Source of the DNA: Symsagittifera roscoffensis
Lineage: Eukaryota > Xenacoelomorpha > Acoela > Convolutidae
Direction: 5' to 3'
DNA length: 64,000 nucleotides
Assembly (NCBI RefSeq): GCF_963678635.1
Contig: NC_087066.1
Coordinates: 33,485,301 to 33,549,300 of the forward strand
The notes under the pieces were generated by a model. That model saw only the letters and a list, made by a program, of their open reading frames with translations. It searched no databases and had not been told where the DNA came from. The position numbers and the translations under genes are program-made. Shown here in pieces: positions 1 through 11,480 of this stretch (positions are counted from its first letter, which is position 1; every line of letters begins with the position of its first letter).

Positions 1-1
1 A

Positions 2-799
2 AGTAAGGCTTGGGAAATTTTGTGCAAAAGGTTCAAAAGCGCCGAGAGACCTAGACTGCAGCAATTGATTTCAGATTTAACTTCGATAAGAATGAAAGCT
101 AATGAGAGTGTAATCGATTATATCACTAGAGCTGAAGAGTTGCAGTATAATTTAGATGAAGTAGACGAGGGTTTAAGTGAAAAGATGTTTGTGTCAATCA
201 TTCTTAAAGGCCTACCAAAAGAGTTCAATACGTTTAGTACCTTGGTTATGTTTAGCAAAGATGATAAAAGCTTGAACGAAATCAAGAAAGATTTGCTAAA
301 CTTTGAAAGTGATCATAGAAATGAGAAGGAGGAGACTGAACATTCGTTTATTTCGAGAATAAAAACATGTTTTAGGTGCAATAAGACAGGACACATAGCA
401 GCTCATTGTAGATCTAAGTTAGTGAATAAGGTTAACCAGTCATCTAGTGATAGACCTGTGAAATGTTTCAGGTGCTTAGAAATAGGACACATAGCTAGGG
501 ATTGTAAGAAGGAATTTGAGAGAAAAAGCGTGAGAGAAGACCAGCTGTTAGCTGAAACTAATGAAACTCATTTTAGCTTTTACAACTCGGCTGAGAGAGT
601 CGACGGTAACCTAGTTATAGATTCAGGCGCAAGATGCAGTATGATAAAGGATCAGAATTTATTTGTTGAGCTTGACCAGAGTTTTAGCGAAACTGTTGAA
701 AACGCTAACAAAACGGAGTCTAAGGTTTTAGGTAAAGGAAGAGTTGAATTTTTTGTGAAAGATTGTCAAGGAAATTCGAAAAAAAATTTCAATGACTGA
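2..799 (+). pseudogene. Ty1/copia-type gag and start of protease, 5'-truncated
   Basis: The frame is open from the window edge, so the true start lies outside. It reads like a copia gag: an N-terminal region opening SKAWEILCKRF, then two CCHC zinc knuckles (CFRCNKTGHIAAHC near residue 120 and CFRCLEIGHIARDC near 150, spacing C-X2-C-X4-H-X4-C) that bind RNA during particle assembly. After these comes an aspartic protease active-site sequence VIDSGA near residue 200, which would cut the polyprotein. The frame breaks near 780-800 in a run of A, and the next segment of the same protein is in another frame. No integrase, reverse transcriptase or LTR is visible to the right, so this is a truncated, dead copy. 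Family-level call is firm; the individual element is not identified. Confidence 0.85.
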
Positions 800-1079
800 T
801 TGTTCTTATGTACCAGAAAACTCAGAAAATTTAGTGTCAGTCTCAAAACTTACTAGAGGAGGAGCTAAAGTAGTTTTTGGACAACAGTCATGTATTGAGC
901 AAGGAAATGGGACTGTTTATCCACTTAGTGAGCGAGGTAATCTTTTCATTTGGAAAATAATAGGATTTGGAAATCACAAAAAATTAAGTGTTGAAAAAAT
1001 GCAAAACAATTCTTCTGAGTTCAGAGTCAGTAAGACCTATTTTCGCAGAGAAACAGAGGAGAAGAATTTTAATGAGTAA
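792..1079 (+). pseudogene. Copia protease to pre-integrase segment, frameshifted continuation
   Basis: This frame continues the preceding copia polyprotein after a shift at an A-run. It holds the pattern CSYVPENSENLVSVSKL, typical of the sequence between the copia protease and the integrase (usual form: C-x-Y-V-P-x-x-x-x-N-L-x-S-V-S-x-L). The integrase zinc finger and DDE core that should follow are absent: the frame ends at 1079 and the DNA beyond is AT-rich and non-coding. Confidence 0.75.
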
Positions 1080-3739
1080 AAGGAGAACTTGATAAAAGAC
1101 GATGATATAAGGAAAGAAGCTGAGCTGAAAAATGAACCTAGTAACAGGTTTTGCCTTGTTACTATTTTTTCCTTGTTAAGTGCTTGTAAAAGTGTTTCTG
1201 GAGTAGTGCAAGTTTAAGCAGATAATGGGGTTCATTTATTCTGAATTATGGTTTTTTACTGTTTTTTTTGACGATTTCAGAAAAGAAATTGATAACTAAC
1301 CTAGAAAAGATAAAAAAATATATATGTTTTTGCCAACTTTTAAAAACTTCAATTTAATAGTATACAACATTCTCAAACAGAAATTTACTTCAATATAGAA
1401 ATTCAGAGTTGAAACAGCAACATACAAAAACATACAGTTATCAGGTTGAGAAAATCATTTGAAGTTTTTAAGCAAAGGATTTATGGTATGAACTCTGCTT
1501 CGGATTATTGAATGTTCGTTGAAATGATACATTTTTCCATCTAAAATTCAATTTTCAAGCACAAATTTGTTCAAATTGGATTAAATTGGAAGATAGTAAA
1601 TGGAGCAGAAACTGATGACATACAAATTTGAGATAGAAACTCAATTTAATTCATTCAGAGTTTCGAGATAATTTTATAAAAATGTAGCTGTTAAATTATC
1701 TCTTGAGAAAAAATCCAACATTAAAGTGTAACGTTTGGAAAAATTTTTATGATTTGATATTTTAGGTAAGTTTGTATGAAAACTCAGATTTTGTGAAGAT
1801 TTTTTTGCGAAGTAAACCCAAATCCCACATCTTTTGAAAGATGATACATACAGCATAAATCAAAATTTTGCTTTCAAGATCTACACTTCGAAAATATTAA
1901 TGATCTACATTGGTTAAAAAAAACTTAAAAGTAAGTTTCTCTCCAAAAAATGATGTAGAAAGATTTTTCGGAGAAAAAAATATGGAGCTTGCTGAAAATT
2001 TCTAAACAAAGTGATATTTCAGCAGAACCAGATGTAGGTTCTCTTAATTACATGAACTTTAACAAAAAATTTTAACACAGTAAAGATTTTCTGGTTAGCT
2101 TCAATTTTTTTCAATTAGAAAATTACGTAGAACTATAGTTTTTTCCTAATAATTTCGCAAAATTATTTAATTGTTACAGTTTGCAAAAAGGTTTCCTGTT
2201 CTAAACCAACTTTTTAAAGAAGCGTCCTTTCAGAAGTATTGAGATGTTGAAGAAGTTAGGAACTAGGCCCACATGCGTATTTCTACTTCCGATGGTTTTC
2301 AGATTATAACAATCAAGCTGCACTTAATTTGTTTTAGAAACTCAAAAGATACAGCTTTATATTCTCAATTTTAACATGTACTTTTGATTGCTTTAACTAG
2401 CACCAATTCTTTCTCATTTAGACACTATTGAGAAAAATTCCGACACAAATCGAAAATGAAAAGCGATTTAATAACTATTTTGCAAGAAAAGTGATAGTTA
2501 TTTGTACTTTTGCTAAAAAGTTCAATGTAGCAACTGAACAAGGGAACCTAAAGGAGAACATGTAAGAAATACAATGCAATAATCAGACGTTATCAGTTCT
2601 AAATCTCTGCCAGCAAATTGTTCGTTCAGATGATACCATTTTCCTTCTGAATTCCCCAGTTCTGACGAAACTTTCTTGCGAAGTGAGATCAAAAGCGAAA
2701 ACATGTATAAAGCAGAAGAAAGCAAAAAGAAACATAGGACATAGAAAAATTTCACGGAAAGTTATGAAAAATATGTTGTAGAAGCAACAGAGGGATAATT
2801 ATTAGTTTTGAAGAAAAATTGTTGAATTTCATCCAATGTAATATACTTTTGATAAAAATTTACCCGAATATAACTTTAGCAGTAAAAATTCATTTTTCAT
2901 CAATGATCCAAAAAAAATTATTACTATTAACATGAAAACTTCTAAGAAGTTGTATTTTTTGTACAACTTTGGGTTAATCATTGAGAAAAAACTGAGGAGT
3001 TGGATCATGGAAATTGATCTAGAAATTTCAGTGAATATTGTTTTTATGTTCATTTGAATTGAGATTCTTAGGCGAATTCTCCTTAAATTGGACAAAAAAA
3101 ACCAGCTAATTACACAAATGAAAAGTTAAAAATGAAGAACATTGGATAGATTTGATTAATTTTTACTTTTTCGAAAATTACGATTAATTACACCTTTTTC
3201 CCGAGAAATCGGAAGTTTCAATATTGATTCAGCTAATATTAGCTTTATGTGTTCAGAGCATTATATAAACCACTTTTTAGCTGAAATTAGGGTAAATTTT
3301 ATCGTATTTGATTATTTTGAGAGAAAATTGTTGAAAAATCCATATTTCCATTCAAAGTTTTGTATCAATGTCTCAACATGATGCCAAATGAAATACAATT
3401 TGAGCTTAATTTTAAACTTAAACATATCCATATTTTTTAAAATTAGATCAGAAGCAACCATAAAAAATTGTCAAAACCTTGAGATATCTGAATTTTTTCC
3501 AAAAACTTAGAATTTTTACAAATTTTTCAAAAAACTTCGAAATTTTTGCAACTTTTTCCAGAAGCTTGAAATTTTTTCCAAAAACGTTAAATTTTTTTAA
3601 GTTTTCATTAGGTTTCAGCATAGTTTAAGCTAGATTGAGTACAGTTTCAGAAAAAAGATCTAATAAAATAGTTATTAAGTCAAATTATATCAAATCTTAT
3701 CGTGTTTTAAAGTTTTTTAAAAAAATATCATTTTTTATA
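1080..3739. other. AT-rich non-coding stretch
   Basis: No open frame here resembles a known protein; the few that exist are short, low in complexity and AT-driven. At about 3480-3600 there is a degenerate short tandem pattern built on A/T-rich units like ttttccaaaaactt. The stretch may be the decayed remainder of the copia element plus intergenic or intronic DNA. Confidence 0.5.
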
Positions 3740-4237
3740 AACATTTCCAAATTTTTGCACATCTTACCATGGAGTTACCATGAACAAATAAACATAATCT
3801 CATCATTACAAACTCTACATGTAATACTCAAAGATTACATAACGCTTGCCGAGATTTTTGCGAAAAAACTAGACATTTCCACACAAAATCCAAAAAATCC
3901 CGTTTTTCTTACCATTTTCTTACCATCACAATGAAACCTTACCATTCCCTATCTTAATACATTGGGAAACCTATTTCCTGTGTTAATACAATGAATTTCT
4001 AACCCTTATACATAGGGACATCTATACACTATCCTAATACATGGGAAATCTAAACACTATCTTAAAACATGGTAAGATCGGGCGCCAAAAATTTTTGTGA
4101 AACTTACCATCTCAAACCTTACCATCTTAATTGGGAACCTATTCCCTATCTTAATACATAGGAAATCTATTCCCTATGTTAATACATAGCTCGGAGACCG
4201 GATACTCTATTCCCTATCCTAATACATGGAGGTAAAC
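3740..4237. repeat. Repeat family copy with minisatellite tail
   Basis: The segment from about 3750 (gcacatcttaccat... then gccgagatttttgcgaaaa) is a diverged copy of sequence found again at about 5010-5430 and 7740-8165. Its right part, 3925-4230, is a degenerate tandem pattern in which ccctatcttaatacat and gggaaacctatt alternate about every 25-35 bases. No coding potential is seen. Confidence 0.65.
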
Positions 4238-4238
4238 A

Positions 4239-4255
4239 CCCCCCCCCCCCCCCCC
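4239..4255 (+). repeat. Poly-C run of 17
   Basis: Seventeen consecutive C residues directly after the minisatellite-like repeat. A second run of 16 C occurs at 25383-25398 inside the polymerase gene of the Polinton. Such runs are prone to slippage and sequencing error. Confidence 0.9.
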
Positions 4256-4579
4256 TGATCGCCTCACACATCTTACTAACCTCACCTTTTTTCCTAAACT
4301 TCACCTATTGTGAAAAAAATACTAAAACGCGAGGCATCATCCAAAACTGTGACCTATAAGACAAATGTGTTTATTCTGCCCAGTAAGCAAATAATTTCAT
4401 GTTGAAGAATCCCGCCCACTAATTGTCCCCCTCAAATATATACAGCCCATCGAAGTCCAAATTCTAGAATACTTTCATAATACTAAATACAACCACATGC
4501 AAAAAAACCTAGTTCAAAAACCAACCGCATGAATTTTCCTTCAAAAATAACGAGCGCAAAATCATCCGAGCACTCGAGC

Positions 4580-7309
4580 TTGTATGGCTTCTCCTCTACA
4601 CTAAATACGACATCCTCATGCTTGCCAAACTCCTCGCATCATCCGACACAATTCGCACTAATTTTCCGAATGGATTTTTTTGCCGATGACGACCCTTTGT
4701 AAATTTAATTGAGAAATTAAACTAGAAAATTTCAAAGACTACTACACCTTCATTTTATGTTTCACTTTTATTTTTTTAGAACTAAATCAAATTTTAGAAC
4801 TTATTTTTCAGTCACCTAAATCAAATAAAAACAAGTAAAAAGTTGTAAACTCTATTCTATAACTTTTCAAATTCAATTTTACAATTGGAGTATATAACTG
4901 AAGTAATCAAAATTTTCTTCCCAAGCAATAAATTCATAAGTTTAAATCACCATAGCAGTAAATAAATATTTCTATTTAGTAAATTCACAAAAACTTGCAA
5001 TGAATTAAGTTTTTGCACATCTTACCATTGACTTACCATGAACCAAAAAAAAACATAATACTTTCATTACACAATTTACATGTATAACTCACCAATTACA
5101 TAACGCGTGCCGAGATTTTTGCGAAAAATCTAGACATTTCCACATAAAATCCAAAAAAAAAACGTTTTTCTTATCATCACACTGAAACCTTACCATTCCC
5201 GATCTTAATACATTGGGAAACCCATCGCCTATATTAATGAGTTCTTAATTCCCTACAATGAATTTCTAATACATAGGGAAATTTATACACTATCCTAATA
5301 TATGGGAAAAACGGGCACCGAAAAAGTTTACCATCTGAAACTTACCATCTGAAATCTGGTATCTTATTACATTATGAAACGTATTCCCTATCCTATTTCA
5401 TCGGGAAACCTATAGCCGATTTTAAAACATGGGGGTCAGCAGGGTTTCCCCAAGGTTTTTAGTTAGTTATCCCGTTAAAGTTCGAACAACCCAGGAATAG
5501 AGGAAGACCGTTTTTATGGGTTGCCTACTCATTCCAAGCATCCAAAGTTCCCATCTATGAACTACTCCAATCCTGACTTTCTAGCTATCCCAGGGTTTTT
5601 AAATTATCCCTTCAACAATCCAACCTCCTGGGGTAGGGGTGCTTCCGATGAGCTGACGACTCCTTCCAAGCATCTGAAATTCCCATAGACACTACTCCAA
5701 TCCCAAAAATCTACCTATCAGGGGAACCGCATTCGTTTATAATGGTTCAAATTGTGCCAAGGACACCTCAGGGAAGCTAAATAAATATCCCGGCCATTCA
5801 TCTTATTCATGAGACCTAATTCCCTTGCCATGTTTCTATTACAGCCAATTTCCACTGGGACTGCGTTTCTTTAGTCAGATTGAATTTCTATGAATAGCTT
5901 ATTCGCCAAGCTAATCTGAACCCAAGGTTTGCCAAGTCCACTCTAATTTGTTCCACAGCTCCAATGTTACATTGTAAAAATTACATCCCCTTTCAGTCTC
6001 TGCTTCTGTTCCCAGTAGATAAGTTCCCTCTCAATTATTAGTAGGGTGACCGACTCTCGTTCCAAGTGTTGGGACTGAAGAATGCGCAATTGTCCAGTGA
6101 TAATTCCGGGGTTTTCTGTGCAATTTTGGTCCGGAATTAACCTTCTATAGTCGGTTACAGAATTTCAAGAAGGTCCTACCTATCAAAATTCATCCATATC
6201 CCCGGGAAAAGGCTACTAACACCGGAAGGAGAAGTCGGAGGGGTTTCACTCACAAGATGGCGTTTTTCGGGGTTGGTGTCTAGCGTCTTTTGTTTCTAAA
6301 AAACCGGCATGCCCTCACCCCTTTTCTGCGTAAATTGCCTATTTCCGGTCTAAGAGGTGTTTTTCCCCAGTGCTAATAACTTCTGTTCCAACCGCCCGAT
6401 TTGGACGATACGAGATACCGAGTTCTGATAGGGCTATTCGACTGATATCATTTGCCCCAGGGGGCCCGATTTTTGCATGCCCGGGTCGAATCATCTCTAG
6501 CATCTGTCATATGATTTTCATAAAACTAGCTTCCTTAGTTTCAATTTAGCGGGGGGTATCACTATCGGTACCGTCTTATAGACTCCGCCAAAGAAGGGAC
6601 TAATTCTTTGAAGATTCGAACAATATCGAGATAGATCAATTATTTGCGTTTCCACTTATCGTATTTAATAGTGAATACCAAGCTGCTCACTACTGAATCA
6701 CCTCTACTATACTCTACTCAATGCATTTCTCAAGGTAAAACTCTCAATTGAAATCTGAGTATGGCGAAAAAGTGCTAAGATAACCGATCCTACACTTAAA
6801 AAATAAAAAATTTGTTGAGTGCCAAACTGCCGGCACAAATATTATTGATCCTACACCTAAAAAATAAAAAATTTGTTGAGTGCCGAACTGCCGGCACAGA
6901 GATTATTAGTCTTAAGAGTACAGATCTTATTAAACTACCCATGCTATGTGGCAAAAATGGCACAAAATGAGCACTTCTGAATGCGCGTTGGGTTGGAAAA
7001 AAGTAAATTCGTTTTTATAACACTTGGCTGGTTGGAACGCTTTTGAGAAAATCAGAGTTCAAGGCGTCTTTTAGAGTTTGCGTTCCGCTTCTTAATGCAG
7101 CTGCTGCGTTTAGGACCGAAGAAGGGATTACCATATACAGCATCGAAAGACGGCATACATCTTGCATAGGAAGTAATTTTGATTTGGTGTTTTCTAAAGC
7201 ACATTATACAATTGCTTGTTCAGGAGATTCTTTTGGTGCATGGATTTTGGCTCACCAGCTTGTACGCCTTACCAATCAGAGTGATATAAGAGCTGAAAGT
7301 GAACAAACT
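4580..7309. repeat. Tandem duplication of 2.73 kb, copy 1
   Basis: This unit is followed immediately by a second copy offset by about 2730 bases. Only a handful of differences were seen by eye, so identity looks above 99 percent. It contains a copy of the repeat family of 3740-4237, about 1 kb of more GC-balanced non-coding DNA (5430-6430) with an internal ~130-bp-spaced direct repeat, two 61-bp direct repeats, and a 96-codon frame at 7043-7333 that I do not recognise. The unit starts at cttgtatgg and ends at aactt, so the junction has a few bases of microhomology. Confidence 0.9.
6786..6908. repeat. Two 61-bp direct repeats with a GC-rich palindrome
   Basis: Two adjacent units start at gatcctacac (6786 and 6847). 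Each ends with a GTGCC...CGGCAC motif. In the second unit GTGCCG and CGGCAC form a perfect 6-bp inverted pair; the first unit has one mismatch. The pair is repeated at about 9516-9638 in copy 2 of the larger duplication. Confidence 0.8.
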
Positions 7310-10039
7310 TGTATGGCTTCTCCTCTACACTAAATACGACATCCTCATGCTTGCCAAACTCCTCGCATCATCCGACACAATTCGCACTAATTTTCCGAAT
7401 GGATTTTTTTGCCGATGACGACCCTTTGTAAATTTAATTGAGAAATTAAACTAGAAAATTTCAAAGACTACTACACCTTCATTTTATGTTTCACTTTTAT
7501 TTTTTTAGAACTAAATCAAATTTTAGAACTTATTTTTCAGTCACCTAAATCAAATAAAAACAAGTAAAAAGTTGTAAACTCTATTCTATAACTTTTCAAA
7601 TTCAATTTTACAATTGGAGTATATAACTGAAGTAATCAAAATTTTCTTCCCAAGCAATAAATTCATAAGTTTAAATCACCATAGCAGTAAATAAATATTT
7701 CTATTTAGTAAATTCACAAAAACTTGCAATGAATTAAGTTTTTGCACATCTTACCATTGACTTACCATGAACCAAAAAAAAACATAATACTTTCATTACA
7801 CAATTTACATGTATAACTCACCAATTACATAACGCGTGCCGAGATTTTTGCGAAAAATCTAGACATTTCCACATAAAATCCAAAAAAAAAAACGTTTTTC
7901 TTATCATCACACTGAAACCTTACCATTCCCGATCTTAATACATTGGGAAACCCATCGCCTATATTAATGAGTTCTTAATTCCCTACAATGAATTTCTAAT
8001 ACATAGGGAAATTTATACACTATCCTAATATATGGGAAAAACGGGCACCGAAAAAGTTTACCATCTGAAACTTAATATCTGAAATCTGGTATCTTATTAC
8101 ATTATGAAACGTATTCCCTATCCTATTTCATCGGGAAACCTATAGCCGATTTTAAAACATGGGGGTCAGCAGGGTTTCCCCAAGGTTTTTAGTTAGTTAT
8201 CCCGTTAAAGTTCGAACAACCCAGGAATAGAGGAAGACCGTTTTTATGGGTTGCCTACTCATTCCAAGCATCCAAAGTTACCATCTATGAACTACTCCAA
8301 TCCTGACTTTCTAGCTATCCCAGGGTTTTTAAATTATCCCTTCAACAATCCAACCTCCTGGGGTAGGGGTGCTTCCGATGAGCTGACGACTCCTTCCAAG
8401 CATCTGAAATTCCCATAGACACTACTCCAATCCCAAAATTCTACCTATCAGGGGAACCGCATTCGTTTATAATGGTTCAAATTGTGCCAAGGACACCTCA
8501 GGGAAGCTAAATAAATATCCCGGCCATTCATCTTATTCATGAGACCTAATTCCCTTGCCATGTTTCTATTACAGCCAATTTCCACTGGGACTGCGTTTCT
8601 TTAGTCAGATTGAATTTCTATGAATAGCTTATTCGCCAAGCTAATCTGAACCCAAGGTTTGCCAAGTCCACTCTAATTTGTTCCACAGCTCCAATGTTAC
8701 ATTGTAAAAATTACATCCCCTTTCAGTCTCTGCTTCTGTTCCCAGTAGATAAGTTCCCTCTCAATTATTAGTAGGGTGACCGATTCTTGTTCCAAGTGTT
8801 GGGACTGAAGAATGCGCAATTGTCCAGTGATAATTCCGGGGTTTTCTGTGCAATTTTGGTCCGGAATTAACCTTCTATAGTCGGTTACAGAATTTCAAGA
8901 AGGTCCTACCTATCAAAATTCATCCATATCCCCGGGAAAAGGCTACTAACACCGGAAGGAGAAGTCGGAGGGGTTTCACTCACAAGATGGCGTTTTTCGG
9001 GGTTGGTGTCTAGCGTCTTTTGTTTCTAAAAAACCGGCATGCCCTCACCCCTTTTCTGCGTAAATTGCCTATTTCCGGTCTAAGAGGTGTTTTTCCCCAG
9101 TGCTAATAACTTCTGTTCCAACCGCCCGATTTGGACGATACGAGATACCGAGTTCTGATAGGGCTATTCGACTGATATCATTTGCCCCAGGGGGCCCGAT
9201 TTTTGCATGCCCGGGTCGAATCATCTCTAGCATCTGTCATATGATTTTCATAAAACTAGCTTCCTTAGTTTCAATTTAGCGGGGGGTATCACTATCGGTA
9301 CCGTCTTATAGACTCCGCCAAAGAAGGGACTAATTCTTTGAAGATTCGAACAATATCGAGATAGATCAATTATTTGCGTTTCCACTTATCGTATTTAATA
9401 GTGAATACCAAGCTGCTCACTACTGAATCACCTCTACTATACTCTACTCAATGCATTTCTCAAGGTAAAACTCTCAATTGAAATCTGAGTATGGCGAAAA
9501 AGTGCTAAGATAACCGATCCTACACTTAAAAAATAAAAAATTTGTTGAGTGCCAAACTGCCGGCACAAATATTATTGATCCTACACCTAAAAAATAAAAA
9601 ATTTGTTGAGTGCCGAACTGCCGGCACAGAGATTATTAGTCTTAAGAGTACAGATCTTATTAAACTACCCATGCTATGTGGCAAAAATGGCACAAAATGA
9701 GCACTTCTGAATGCGCGTTGGGTTGGAAAAAAGTAAATTCGTTTTTATAACACTTGGCTGGTTGGAACGCTTTTGAGAAAATCAGAGTTCAAGGCGTCTT
9801 TTAGAGTTTGCGTTCCGCTTCTTAATGCAGCTGCTGCGTTTAGGACCGAAGAAGGGATTACCATATACAGCATCGAAAGACGGCATACATCTTGCATAGG
9901 AAGTAATTTTGATTTGGTATTTTCTAAAGCACATTATACAATTGCTTGTTCAGGAGATTCTTTTGGTGCATGGATTTTGGCTCACCAGCTTGTACGCCTT
10001 ACCAATCAGAGTGATATAAGAGCTGAAAGTGAACAAACT
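7310..10039. repeat. Tandem duplication of 2.73 kb, copy 2
   Basis: Second copy of the unit at 4580-7309. Differences seen include single-base changes near 8074, 8280, 8785 and 9919 and one extra A in a poly-A run. The frame at 9773 repeats the 7043 frame and runs three bases past the unit end at 10042. Either a recent unequal duplication or an assembly duplication could produce this. Confidence 0.9.
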
Positions 10040-10088
10040 TGAGAGAGCTCAGATGATCGTCGTTTATGCTGGGGTTTCTACTGCTTAC

Positions 10089-10319
10089 ACCAGCACACGT
10101 CTCCAACTCGCCAGTTCCAAAATTAGACAACCCATTACCACCTGCCGCCCCGCCGTTATTGTTACTGCTTGCAGACGAAGAAGATTCGATCCCCATGTAC
10201 TGTAGAAAAGCTCCTGGACTGCCTGGAGCCTGCGCTACCACTCGTTCATTTAATGACCCCCCGCCAGCTGAATTGTTCGACGAAGGGGCAATGCTGGTCT
10301 CTGTCACGTTCAAATCTAG
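10089..10319 (-). CDS. Probable internal host exon, Ser/Asn/Gly-rich protein
   Basis: Reading leftward, a polypyrimidine acceptor (TTTTTTTAG) at about 10320 opens a frame that stays open for 77 codons to a GTAAGC donor at 10088, giving a phase-0 exon of 231 bp. The product is rich in Ser, Asn, Gly and Ala (for example ESSSSASSNNNGGAAGG), the low-complexity composition common in activation domains of transcription regulators. GC content is clearly higher than in its surroundings, as expected of selected coding DNA. It may belong to the same gene as the similarly rich exons at 45.3-45.9 and 62.5-62.7 kb, all on this strand. No domain was recognised. Confidence 0.5.
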
Positions 10320-10419
10320 CTAAAAAAACAACTGCCTTCTAGGTTTTTATCCGGTCCAATTGAAAAAAATGTAGCCAACAGACAGTTGAAAAAAACTTAA
10401 TGAAAACTTTTACGAATAA

Positions 10420-10469
10420 CAATCGAAATTCCAACAAAAAGTATATGACCTTCAAGCAGTATGAATTTA

Positions 10470-10533
<64 letters not shown>

Positions 10534-10582
10534 TTTAAAATTCATACTGCTTGAAGGTCATATACTTTTTGTTGGAATTTCG

Positions 10583-10586
<4 letters not shown>
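10420..10586. repeat. Perfect 49-bp inverted repeat around a (TA)n loop
   Basis: The arm 10420-10468 is the exact reverse complement of 10538-10586. The 69-bp loop is almost pure (TA)n with a T-run. A second (TA)n tract follows at 10587-10612. The DNA could extrude as a cruciform. The arms have no coding sense; the IYIYIY reading frames over this tract are artefacts of the TA repeat. Confidence 0.95.
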
Positions 10587-10612
<26 letters not shown>

Positions 10613-10613
<1 letters not shown>

Positions 10614-11090
10614 TTGGCACTTTTTTGAAAAAATGAACCTAACTTGAGAAAACGACTACTAGGCAAAGTTTTTATTCGGCTGGGAAATCTAAAAACTAAA
10701 AACCACTTTCGAAACTAGAAATCGATCACATTTATTGCGCCAATTCAGCTTTCAAACATGGAGAGTGCATTTTACCTACCTTCTAGCAAATGAACTTCAA
10801 TTGAAATCAAACCGTGCACATATACCTAAGGTCATTTATATGAGCATTCTAAGACTTTGCCTAAAAAACTAACAAAAAATCATCAGGAACTATTTGAACT
10901 CTTAAACATGCAATCAACTAAGGAGGGCGCAGTCGCTGAATTACCCTGCACTTCGCAAATACAAGCAAAAAATGATAATAGGGAGTTAAACATATGCTTA
11001 CAAAACACATGCTTATGAAGTGATATGCGGCAAAAGTGCTAAAGTGTTGAGCAACAAATGCTAGTTAGATTGGAAAAAAATATATCTCAA
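10613..11090. other. Non-coding gap
   Basis: No gene is seen. The segment from about 10665 to 10790 aligns, with many mismatches, to 45015-45120 (shared landmarks: cggctgggaa, ccactttcgaaactag, ggagagtgcattttaccta against their counterparts), so it may be an old dispersed repeat. Confidence 0.4.
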
Positions 11091-11480
11091 ATACTTATAG
11101 CTTCTCTTTTTAGTTCGCAGAATCGAACTGATTAAAATTATTTTGAAGTTCGAGTCAAGTGGATGTTCCTAGCGGATCTAATTGTCACTGGTTAGCAGGA
11201 AAGAGAATGTTAGGCTAGAGTTGTGGTGATCAGAATGTGAGCTGATTAGCATGCGCTAAGTGCTTTAAAACGGCGCTCATTTCGTCGGCCCTCAAAAATT
11301 GGTTTTTACTTTCATCTCGATTTTCATTATAGTTTAATTACAACTTGATTTTTCAGGGAAATACAAAATCATTTTTAAGCACCCGGCAAATGCACATTAC
11401 CTGATTGAACAAATTGAGTGAACAAAATTAGAAATAGCGCGCGAGTCAGCAGCTAACTTTTACATGGGCATACTAATCAA
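11091..11480. repeat. R repeat, copy 1 of 3
   Basis: A ~390-bp sequence with landmarks gttcgcagaatcgaactg, gcatgcgctaagtgcttt, ggcgctcatttcgtcgg and cacccggcaaatgcac. It recurs at 17040-17395 and 23917-24312 in the same orientation. It is non-coding and heads the larger duplicated unit. Confidence 0.85.

Noticed and set aside
3925-4230. Possible CRISPR-like repeat and spacer pattern
   Set aside because: Units are degenerate, period is irregular, there are no unique spacers of constant length, and the setting is eukaryotic.
7043-7333. 96-codon frame beginning MRKSEFKASFRVC, repeated at 9773
   Set aside because: Open in both copies only because the copies are nearly identical; no known motif, no splice or promoter support, and its end differs simply by the duplication join.
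10339-10636. Reading frames translating to repeated Ile-Tyr on both strands
   Set aside because: They are the translation of the (TA)n microsatellite and the palindrome around it.
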